From Bacteroidales bacterium UBA4417 (GTDB taxonomy: Bacteria > Bacteroidota > Bacteroidia > Bacteroidales > UBA4417), in the NCBI GenBank assembly GCA_002389705.1, contig DGQJ01000236.1, forward strand, positions 1 to 5,574: a stretch of 5,574 nt of DNA, in the 5' to 3' direction. The notes beneath the pieces are model-generated. The model saw only the letters and a list, made by a program, of their open reading frames with translations, was not told where the DNA came from and did no database searches. The position numbers and the translations under genes were made by a program. Position 1 is the stretch's first letter. Each line of letters begins with the position of its first letter. Below, piece after piece: positions 1-5,574 of this stretch.

Positions 1-937
1 GGGACGCATACAGAATGCGTCGCGAAATAAAATTCAGAATGCTGCTCATGCCGGCAACATCCTGGTAAACGAAAAGCCGGTGAAACCCAATTACCGCGTA
101 AAACCCCTGGATATTATTTCGATAGTTCTGGCATACCCGCCCCGGGAAACGGAAATACTGCCTGAAAATATTCCTCTCAATGTGGTGTACGAAGATGATG
201 ATGTGCTTGTGATCAATAAAGCTGCAGGAATGGTTGTGCATCCCGCCCACGGTAATTACACCGGTACCTTGGTTAACGCGCTGGCATACCGATTTAGAGA
301 ACAGGGCATAGTTATCGAAACCGGTCCTTATCTGGTGCACCGTATCGACAAGGATACCAGCGGGTTGTTGCTCGTTGCAAAAAACGAACTTGCTCAAAGC
401 ATACTGGCACGTGGTTTTTTCGAACACAAAGTCGACCGGAAATACCTGGCGCTGGTATGGGGTGATTTTAAGGAAGATGAAGGAACTGTAAACGGACATA
501 TCGGGCGGTGCCTGCGCGACAGGCTGGTGATGGATGTTTTTCCTGACGGCAGCCATGGTAAGGAAGCCATTACACACTACCGGGTGATACGCAGGTTTCA
601 TTACATAACATTAATTGAGTGTACCCTCGAAACAGGCCGTACGCACCAGATCAGGGCGCATATGCAGCATATCGGGCATACGCTATTCAACGATGCACGT
701 TATGGAGGCGACCAGGTGCTGAAAGGAACTACATTTACCAAGTACAAACAGTTTATTCAGAATTGTTTTGATGCCTGCCCCAGACAGGCCCTTCATGCAC
801 AATCGCTTGGTTTTATGCACCCCGGCAGTGGCAAAAAAATGTATTTTGAAACCGAACTTCCTGATGATATGAAGGCCGTTATCGAAAAATGGGAACGATA
901 TGTTATTAAGATTGATCCCGATGAAGAAACGGACTGA
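1..937 (+). CDS. rluD: RluD-like 23S rRNA pseudouridine synthase, 5' end missing
   Basis: RluA/RluD-family enzyme that isomerises uridine to pseudouridine in large-subunit rRNA; E. coli RluD acts on helix 69. The frame is open from base 2 with no start, so the beginning lies outside the window; the GTG at 80 is an internal Val codon. The in-window N-terminus (NASRNKIQNA, then GNILVNEKPV) is the second half of an S4 RNA-binding domain. The catalytic domain follows, with VINKAAGMVVHP, the signature HRIDKDTSG (catalytic Asp at 347-349) and TGRTHQIRAHM near 630-665. It ends with TGA at 935-937. About 311 codons are visible, so only some tens of residues should be missing. The S4 domain and the IPLNVVYEDDDVLVINK segment favour RluD over RluA or RluC, but the exact target uridines cannot be read from sequence. 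No frameshift or missing catalytic residue is seen. The gene converges on the minus-strand cluster. Confidence 0.9.
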   Translation, partial: GRIQNASRNKIQNAAHAGNILVNEKPVKPNYRVKPLDIISIVLAYPPRETEILPENIPLNVVYEDDDVLVINKAAGMVVHPAHGNYTGTLVNALAYRFREQGIVIETGPYLVHRIDKDTSGLLLVAKNELAQSILARGFFEHKVDRKYLALVWGDFKEDEGTVNGHIGRCLRDRLVMDVFPDGSHGKEAITHYRVIRRFHYITLIECTLETGRTHQIRAHMQHIGHTLFNDARYGGDQVLKGTTFTKYKQFIQNCFDACPRQALHAQSLGFMHPGSGKKMYFETELPDDMKAVIEKWERYVIKIDPDEETD

Positions 938-958
938 CGATTAATTGCATTTTTCATA

Positions 959-992
959 AAAAAGGCTGTCTCCAATCGAAGACAGCCTTTTT
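959..992. terminator. Bidirectional rho-independent terminator
   Basis: A perfect 13-bp inverted repeat: the left arm 959-971 (AAAAAGGCTGTCT) pairs with 980-992 (AGACAGCCTTTTT) around an 8-base loop. It is followed by further T residues on the + side (994-1000) and preceded by A residues that become T on the - strand. The stem begins 21 bases after the stop of the pseudouridine synthase gene on one strand and 20 bases after the stop of the outer-membrane protein gene on the other. It can therefore end both convergent transcripts. Confidence 0.9.
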
Positions 993-1012
993 CATTTTTT
1001 ACCATAAACAAC

Positions 1013-1498
1013 TTACCGGTCGAATGTATAACGGATGCCAAGCTGGCTTTGGATAAAAAAACTCGTTCCTCCAACCAGGTTAATACCAGGCCTAATATCA
1101 AGCGACAATGCCAGGGGGATATCCGGTTTCCATTCAATACCGATAACGCCGTCAACACCAATAAAAAGCTCACTGTCGTGCGGTTCTCCGGTATCGTAAT
1201 GGTTATCATTCCACGAACCGATATGCGCTCCAGGGCCATAATACCATTGAAACTGATCTCGGTATTCATTTAATCCACCCAGGTCGTTAAATGAGTTATG
1301 TATTTCGTACATGGCAGTGATGTTGGTATAATCGTGCCAGAATCCCAGGGTAAAATCGAAAGCTTTGTTACCATCACTAAATACTTTAACCGACAAGCCT
1401 GAGGGCGAACCGATTGCCGCGCCGATGCCCCATTTATACTGTGCATTCGCTGTAAAAGTCGTAAGTGCTATTACACAAACAAAAAGTAGTTTTTTCAT
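1013..1498 (-). CDS. Small outer-membrane beta-barrel protein, function unknown
   Basis: A 161-residue protein starting at the ATG at 1496-1498. This start gives a textbook signal peptide: MKK, then a hydrophobic core LLFVCVIALTTF, then an ANA cleavage site before Gln20. An in-frame ATG at 1540 would add 15 mostly charged or polar residues ahead of the signal and is less likely. The mature part of about 142 residues alternates polar and hydrophobic residues in short strands separated by Gly/Asn/Asp turns (YKWGIGAAIG, FDFTLGFW, WYYGPGAHIG, ELFIGVDGVIGIEW, LALSLDIRPGIN). It ends in a strand closing with LGIRYTF and then two residues, as small eight-strand outer-membrane barrels do. I do not recognise a specific family and assign no substrate or activity. 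The DNA before the start is very A/T-rich without a clear Shine-Dalgarno site. Alternatives are a periplasmic or lipid-binding beta-protein; the signal has no lipobox cysteine. Confidence 0.75.
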   Translation of the reverse strand: MKKLLFVCVIALTTFTANAQYKWGIGAAIGSPSGLSVKVFSDGNKAFDFTLGFWHDYTNITAMYEIHNSFNDLGGLNEYRDQFQWYYGPGAHIGSWNDNHYDTGEPHDSELFIGVDGVIGIEWKPDIPLALSLDIRPGINLVGGTSFFIQSQLGIRYTFDR

Positions 1499-1658
1499 AA
1501 AATTTAAATTAATTCGGTTTTTGGTTTTCTTAAAATTCATGGTAAGTTCTAACTGTTAACGTTAATTCACTCCCGTATTATACAACGACGGAAGTTTTTT
1601 TTCACCAGCTTAAACACGAAATTCAAGTCTCAGCCTTGTTTACACGAAGGGAAAATTA
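1499..1658. other. 160-bp gap between mqnE and the barrel gene
   Basis: No gene is seen here. It should hold the promoter and leader of the barrel protein gene. On the - strand a TATAAT hexamer lies at 1582-1577 with a poor GTGAAA 17 bp upstream; this resembles an enterobacterial promoter more than a Bacteroidota one, and no TAnnTTTG box is present. A perfect 10-base palindrome TTAACGTTAA at 1556-1565 lies between that hexamer and the start codon. I see no strong terminator after mqnE, so read-through into the barrel gene is possible. Confidence 0.4.
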
Positions 1659-2765
1659 TCAGGAGTTGATAATATTATACAATGAGTCGCGCTCTGCCGG
1701 CACTCTGCCAGCTTTTGTGATCAGATGCCTGATTTCATCCGAACTCAGCGAAGGATTCTGATCGCCGGCACCGGCCAGTGAATAAATTTTCGTAGAATCA
1801 TTGATGGTACCATCGAGATCATCAACCCCAAACGCAAGGGATAAAGCGGCCATCTCCTTACCAATCATAGGCCAGTAAGCTTTCAGGTGGGGAATATTAT
1901 CAAGGTATATCCGCGAAACGGCATAATTCCGCAGGTCCTCTATCAACGACACTTCTTCGATGTAAGACATTTCGTTATTCTTATTTTTAAATTTCAACGG
2001 GATATAGGCATTAAAACCACCTGTTCGGTCCTGCAACTGCCTGAGCAACTCCATATGCTGTATCCGGTGTTCGAATGTTTCGATGTGTCCGTACAAGATG
2101 GTGGCATTGGTAGGGATGCCTAATTTGTGGGCTGCTTCGTGTACCTGAAGCCAGGCTTCGGTAGTTGATTTTTTACCACAGATCTGCGCCCTTACTTTGT
2201 CGTCGAAAATCTCGGCACCACCACCCGGCAGCGAATTTAAACCGGCATCTTTCAGCACCTGGAGTCCCTGTTCAAAACTCAGGCCCGCTTTTTTGGCCAT
2301 GTATTCAATTTCGATGGCTGTGTAAGCTTTTATATGCAGTGTTGGCCTTGCCTCGTGCACTCTTTTCACCAGCTCGGCATAATAATAAATATCGCGCCCG
2401 GGATGCACCGCACCTACAATATGTACTTCGGTAATTTCGTCGCCCAAATTTACAACCGTACACACCATTTCGTCGATGGTCAGCTCCCACGATTCACGGC
2501 TCTGGTGATGCGAATATGAACAAAATTTGCAATCGTACACACAAATATTGGTAGGTTCAATATGCACATTGCGGTTGTAAAAAACATACTCGCCAACAGT
2601 ACGTTTTCGCACCTGGTCAGCAAGCAGTGCCAGCAGCGAAGTATCGGCATCATTATATAAAACTACACCTTCGGCAGGTGTAATACGTGTTCCGTCCAGA
2701 ATCTTCAGGGCGATATCTTTTACATGGCTATCAACAGCCGACATTTTAACAAATTCTGAAATCAT
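1659..2765 (-). CDS. mqnE: Aminofutalosine synthase MqnE (radical SAM)
   Basis: Radical SAM enzyme of the futalosine menaquinone pathway. It joins 3-[(1-carboxyvinyl)oxy]benzoate, made by MqnA from chorismate, to the adenosyl part of SAM, giving 6-amino-6-deoxyfutalosine with loss of CO2. The 368 residues match the family's usual length. The CX3CX2C cluster motif is CVYDCKFC at Cys75, Cys79 and Cys82, directly after HIEPTNI. Other family segments are PGGGAEIF (180-187), TNATILYGH (219-227), IPLKFKNKNNEMS (255-267) and FGVDDLDGTI (312-321). The wording TNATILYGHIE and the C-terminal part separate it from MqnC and from the deazaflavin enzymes CofG/CofH. The ATG at 2763-2765 is taken as start; the ATG seven codons later (2744) is a possible alternative. 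The stop TGA is followed at once by an in-frame TAA. It begins 42 bp after the protease stop with no clear promoter between, suggesting co-transcription. mqnD lies upstream on the same strand, which supports the assignment. Confidence 0.93.
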   Translation of the reverse strand: MISEFVKMSAVDSHVKDIALKILDGTRITPAEGVVLYNDADTSLLALLADQVRKRTVGEYVFYNRNVHIEPTNICVYDCKFCSYSHHQSRESWELTIDEMVCTVVNLGDEITEVHIVGAVHPGRDIYYYAELVKRVHEARPTLHIKAYTAIEIEYMAKKAGLSFEQGLQVLKDAGLNSLPGGGAEIFDDKVRAQICGKKSTTEAWLQVHEAAHKLGIPTNATILYGHIETFEHRIQHMELLRQLQDRTGGFNAYIPLKFKNKNNEMSYIEEVSLIEDLRNYAVSRIYLDNIPHLKAYWPMIGKEMAALSLAFGVDDLDGTINDSTKIYSLAGAGDQNPSLSSDEIRHLITKAGRVPAERDSLYNIINS

Positions 2766-2807
2766 TGTATGAATACTTATGCGTAGGTTAGAATGCGAAT
2801 TTAAATA
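2766..2807 (-). other. 42-bp junction between protease and mqnE
   Basis: A short A/T-rich spacer holding no stem-loop terminator, no Shine-Dalgarno-like site and no TAnnTTTG box. Its size and content fit two genes on one transcript, though a promoter inside the 3' end of the protease gene cannot be excluded. Confidence 0.4.
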
Positions 2808-4700
2808 TTAATGAACCACTACAACTTTATGGGTTTGTACCTGGTCGCCCTGAATTATTTTTACAACAAATATATTACCGGAATACGGCAGGTTAATCGT
2901 ATAAGTAGCCGAAAGGGGTTCTGTATACTCAAAGCGTTGGGCCATTTTCCCGAGAGCATCGTACACTTCGATGGTAACAGGATTACTATTGTTCATATTA
3001 GGGAGAACATTTACCGAACCCGTGCTTGGATTGGGTGAAACCACAGCTTTCACATCAATAAACTTTTCCTTTACAATTGAATCTGAATTATATTCATTGC
3101 TAACCACCAGTTTCACGTTCATGGCACCATACCGTTCGAACAAAATACCACTGGGATTCTGTTCTGTTGATTCATAGGGTTTTCCTCCCTGGAAATACCA
3201 GTGCCATTTGGTAGGTTTGCCCGACGATAAGTCCTGGAAATTAATGGTGCCGCCAACCGGGGTTACAAAACTATTGGCTGAAAAATCAGCAATGGCCAGG
3301 TTTTCGTTATACGATCCGGGCATTTTTAATATGCCTGTATTTCCCGGGTCGAGCCAGGGTTTTAACTGTTCGCCAGCAGCGGTTCCGTTCGAAGTCCAGG
3401 AGTATGCCACTTTTCCAAACATATCCTGACCCGTAGGATTTGAGCATGAACTCGGGCCACCTGTAAGCGTTCCGATTACCAATCCCTCATCATCGAACAA
3501 AGGTGATCCTGATGATCCACCTTCGGTAACGCCCCATCCATTGGCTGTTTGCACCCATTTAACCTGCCAGTGCGTACCCGGTGTCGAGCCCCAGGTTGCT
3601 GAAACCAGCGGAGATGAATAGGTTGAGACCTTTTTGTAATCGCCATCCGGATGATGAATACAAACCCCATAGGTTGAATTAGTATTTCCGGCATCCCAAC
3701 CGCAATAAAAAGCATTATACTTTGCGGGTATACTTTTTAACGACCTGAGGAGCAGAAAATCGGAACCTACATCCGGCAGATTGGCCGAAGTGGCAAGCTT
3801 TTCAACACCAACCAGGCTAAGTTGTGCGGGTACACCGGTATTTGAGCAACCGGGCCTTTCGTAATTAAAATATATGATCCAGTGCGCATAATCATCAGCA
3901 GTGGCATATTTCCCGTTGCCTTCGCTGCAATGACCTGCCGTGAGTATGAGCCCGCTAAAATCCTGTAAGGTATTGTTTATTACCACGCCTGAACAGAAAA
4001 AAGTGCTTGTGCCTATTTTTGTCAGGAATTTAACAGCCCCTTGTTTCTGACGTTGCCAGTTTTCACCTTCTTCACAATTTATATTTACTTCACAACTCCC
4101 GCTGGCCGTTGATTTGGTTTCGGGCGATTCGATATCGTGAAAACTACGGTACATGTAAACAATTCCCGAAATATCAATTACTGGAATCCCTTTTACGTTA
4201 GCCGGTTCATAATACTCAATGATTAATTGATCGCCTGCCAGCGGCCTGGTCGAAAAAACCGGCCGGGGAATTTCTTCAGCTGTAATGGCACCTATTACCT
4301 GGGAATGATCGGGAGTATACACAAAAATATCAGCGCCTTCTGGCAAGCGTATATCACTGTAATTTAAGCCTATAGCTTGCGAACCTATACAACTCACGGC
4401 CATTCTCCAGATACGCCCGCCACCGGGAATGTTATCCCAGTGCCCGCTGTTTGACATTGAAATATTCACCGTTATCTCCACACCTACCCGGTATGGTTTC
4501 CCCATATTTGCGTCTTCAGCATCCTCACGGGCAATAGCAAACATATCAGGACTGGCAACCTCAAGAGCCTGATACCTTGATTTCTGAAGGGTGTAAAGCC
4601 CGAAACTTCTTGGCATTCCTCCCCTTTCGACCTGGCTGAAAACAGGTTGTGATACAACTCCAAGAGCGAGAAGTGCAACAAAGTAAAACAGATATTTCAA
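2808..4700 (-). CDS. Secreted lysyl-endopeptidase-like serine protease with PKD and T9SS sorting domains
   Basis: A 630-residue trypsin-fold protease, by layout a relative of Achromobacter protease I (Lys-C, family S1). In order: signal peptide 1-22 or so (MKYLFYFVALLALG, FS-Q), a propeptide of about 25-196, the catalytic domain about 197-460, a PKD domain about 469-550, and a type A T9SS C-terminal sorting domain about 553-630 (VSPNPSTG, VYDALGK, and last residues HKVVVVH). The triad is His257 in TAGHC, Asp314 in GSDFLLL and Ser397 in GGSSGSPLF. Six cysteines (203, 209, 236, 258, 285, 419) fit the three disulfides known in Lys-C. Asp426 corresponds to its S1 aspartate, so cleavage after Lys is likely (inference). 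The protein should cross the outer membrane by T9SS and be released or anchored at the surface. The start is TTG at 4700: there is no in-frame ATG between the upstream stop at 4719-4721 and Met29, and starting at Met29 would remove the signal peptide. Physiological substrate unknown. Confidence 0.9.
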   Translation of the reverse strand: MKYLFYFVALLALGVVSQPVFSQVERGGMPRSFGLYTLQKSRYQALEVASPDMFAIAREDAEDANMGKPYRVGVEITVNISMSNSGHWDNIPGGGRIWRMAVSCIGSQAIGLNYSDIRLPEGADIFVYTPDHSQVIGAITAEEIPRPVFSTRPLAGDQLIIEYYEPANVKGIPVIDISGIVYMYRSFHDIESPETKSTASGSCEVNINCEEGENWQRQKQGAVKFLTKIGTSTFFCSGVVINNTLQDFSGLILTAGHCSEGNGKYATADDYAHWIIYFNYERPGCSNTGVPAQLSLVGVEKLATSANLPDVGSDFLLLRSLKSIPAKYNAFYCGWDAGNTNSTYGVCIHHPDGDYKKVSTYSSPLVSATWGSTPGTHWQVKWVQTANGWGVTEGGSSGSPLFDDEGLVIGTLTGGPSSCSNPTGQDMFGKVAYSWTSNGTAAGEQLKPWLDPGNTGILKMPGSYNENLAIADFSANSFVTPVGGTINFQDLSSGKPTKWHWYFQGGKPYESTEQNPSGILFERYGAMNVKLVVSNEYNSDSIVKEKFIDVKAVVSPNPSTGSVNVLPNMNNSNPVTIEVYDALGKMAQRFEYTEPLSATYTINLPYSGNIFVVKIIQGDQVQTHKVVVVH

Positions 4701-4724
4701 GATTTTTTCAATTTGAAATTAGCA

Positions 4725-4732
4725 CAAAAGTA
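4725..4732 (-). promoter_or_regulatory. Candidate Bacteroidota -7 promoter box for the protease gene
   Basis: Read on the - strand this is TACTTTTG, an exact match to the Bacteroidota -7 consensus TAnnTTTG. A TTTG that could act as the -33 element lies 15 bases upstream, shorter than the usual spacing of about 17-23. The box ends about 24 bases before the proposed TTG start, so the transcript would have a short A-rich leader, as is common in the phylum. It is the only such box in the 124-bp gap between mqnD and the protease. Prediction from pattern alone. Confidence 0.45.
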
Positions 4733-4798
4733 ATGTAAAAACCAGACCAAACGAATGTAGAATTAAAGAAGTGTATGCTTTTGATTTATAACGGTATT

Positions 4799-4815
4799 AA
4801 CCATTTCAAACCATT
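4799..4815. repeat. Two AACCATT direct repeats spaced 10 bp
   Basis: AACCATT occurs at 4799-4805 and again at 4809-4815, one helical turn apart, flanked by ATTAA and TTAAT, which are inverted copies of each other. The site lies just after the mqnD stop and about 70 bp upstream of the candidate protease promoter, where an activator could bind. In such A/T-rich DNA it may equally be chance. Confidence 0.3.
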
Positions 4816-4824
4816 AATTTTAAG

Positions 4825-5574
4825 CTAAACCGAAGCAAAAATCCCGGAAGGCACGTCCTTGATGATCCCGGCCTGGCATGCGAGCTCAAACATCTGTATC
4901 ACAGCATTTTTACCCTGCAAACCAAGGCTCACCGAAAATTCATTTACATACAAACTGATGTGCTGTTTCATGACCTCTTCATCCATTTCGCGGGCATTAC
5001 AACGTATAAACTCATTTAAACCGTCTTTGTTTGAATTGGCATACTCAATACTGCGGCGTATACAACGGTTTACTTTTGCAATCACAGCTTCATCGAGCCT
5101 GTGATGTGCGGCAATACCTCCCAAAGGAACCGGCGACCCGGTTTTCTGTTCCCAGTATTCACCCAGATCCATCAGTTTATGTAACCCCTTCGAATGGTAA
5201 GTAAAACGACTTTCGTGTATGATTACACCTGCATCGACACTGCCAGCCAGGATTGCATTTTCAATTTCCGAAAAAAGAAGTTCCTTTTTATGGATGGGTT
5301 GAGTCATGGCAAGTGAAAAAAGCAGGTTGGCCGTAGTAAATTTGCCAGGTATGGCAACAGTTTTCCCACTCAGTTCGCTGAAATTTTCAAGGTGTTTACT
5401 GATTACCAGGGGACCCGCGCCAAAGCCGAGTGCAGCCCCCGAATCGAGCAGCAGGTATTTGCCCGCAAGGTGCAGAAAGGCATGAAAACTAAGCTTGGTA
5501 ATATCAGGTTTTTCGGCAAAGGCTTCCCCGTTCAAATGCTCAACATCAGCCATATGATACTCGAAATCAAGTCC
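4825..5574 (-). CDS. mqnD: 1,4-dihydroxy-6-naphthoate synthase MqnD, 5' end missing
   Basis: Enzyme of the futalosine menaquinone pathway that cleaves cyclic dehypoxanthine futalosine to 1,4-dihydroxy-6-naphthoate. The fold is that of periplasmic-binding-protein-like enzymes. The frame continues to the window edge: the residues before the Met codon at 5551-5553 read GLDFEYH, which belong to the family, so that Met is internal and the true start lies outside. Visible signatures are DVEHLN, ITKLSFHAFLHL, SGAALGFGAGPL, VAIPGKFTTANLL and GVIIHESRFTY. The His of IHESR (codon at 5215-5217) corresponds by position and context to the proposed catalytic His145 of the Thermus enzyme. About 249 codons are present and the family runs near 270-280 residues, so about 25-35 are missing. 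It ends with TAG at 4825-4827. No strong terminator follows, so some transcription may continue into the protease and mqnE. The related MqnA is excluded mainly by the HESRFTY and PGKFTTA motifs. Confidence 0.92.
   Translation of the reverse strand, partial: GLDFEYHMADVEHLNGEAFAEKPDITKLSFHAFLHLAGKYLLLDSGAALGFGAGPLVISKHLENFSELSGKTVAIPGKFTTANLLFSLAMTQPIHKKELLFSEIENAILAGSVDAGVIIHESRFTYHSKGLHKLMDLGEYWEQKTGSPVPLGGIAAHHRLDEAVIAKVNRCIRRSIEYANSNKDGLNEFIRCNAREMDEEVMKQHISLYVNEFSVSLGLQGKNAVIQMFELACQAGIIKDVPSGIFASV

Noticed and set aside
80..82. GTG as the start of the pseudouridine synthase
   Set aside because: The frame stays open to the left edge and encodes recognisable S4-domain residues before this point, so the codon is an internal Val.
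793..1269. 158-codon minus-strand open frame overlapping the end of the pseudouridine synthase gene, the terminator and the barrel gene
   Set aside because: It runs antisense to one real gene, crosses a strong terminator and overlaps another gene in a different frame; its protein has no recognisable domain or signal.
1049..1559. Plus-strand short frames opposite the barrel gene
   Set aside because: They are antisense to a gene with a clear signal peptide and barrel pattern, and their products look like non-coding translation.
1655..1673. Stem-loop ATTATCA/TGATAAT over the mqnE stop codon
   Set aside because: Only 7 bp and almost all A-T, overlapping the last codons and lacking a strong T-run; too weak to call a terminator.
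2867..2874. TATATTTG on the minus strand within the protease 3' end as a promoter for mqnE
   Set aside because: It fits TAnnTTTG but has no TTG element at suitable spacing and lies in the coding sequence of the sorting domain; such matches are expected by chance.
3476..3715. Minus-strand 79-codon frame inside the protease gene, and similar frames on both strands within mqnE, the protease and mqnD
   Set aside because: All lie inside well-supported genes in other frames and have no recognisable family or independent start context.
5551..5553. ATG as the start of mqnD
   Set aside because: The codons upstream to the edge read GLDFEYH, which continues the family's N-terminal strand; the gene is cut by the window.

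Overview
The window is chromosomal DNA that most resembles a member of the Bacteroidota. The evidence is a type IX secretion (T9SS) C-terminal sorting domain on a secreted protease, A/T-rich leaders without clear Shine-Dalgarno sites, a TAnnTTTG-type -7 box, and protein wording typical of that phylum. I cannot name the genus. There are five protein genes, two of them cut by the window edges. I see no RNA genes, mobile elements or CRISPR arrays.

Layout. On the + strand, the 3' portion of an RluD-like 23S rRNA pseudouridine synthase gene runs in from the left edge and stops at 937. A strong stem-loop at 959-992 follows; it has T-runs on both sides and can end transcription from both directions. 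All other genes are on the - strand and converge on it. Reading from the right edge, these are: mqnD (1,4-dihydroxy-6-naphthoate synthase, 5' end cut off), a 630-residue secreted lysyl-endopeptidase-like serine protease with PKD and T9SS sorting domains, mqnE (aminofutalosine synthase, a radical SAM enzyme), and a small signal-peptide-bearing outer-membrane beta-barrel protein.

How the genes relate. MqnE and MqnD catalyse an early and a later step of the futalosine route to menaquinone, so the host probably makes its respiratory quinone that way rather than by the classical MenFDHCEB route. The protease lies between them in the same orientation, 42 bp before mqnE and 124 bp after mqnD, and has no evident link to quinone synthesis. 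A plausible promoter (TACTTTTG, 4725-4732) lies just before the protease, so protease and mqnE may share a transcript. The pseudouridine synthase and the barrel protein look like ordinary housekeeping and envelope genes.

Most of the window is ordinary. The most interesting item is the protease. It keeps the six cysteines, the catalytic triad and the S1 aspartate of Achromobacter protease I (Lys-C), but replaces one residue of the rate-enhancing Trp-His pair. It also has a lysine placed for self-processing and apparently starts at TTG. I found no convincing new system.
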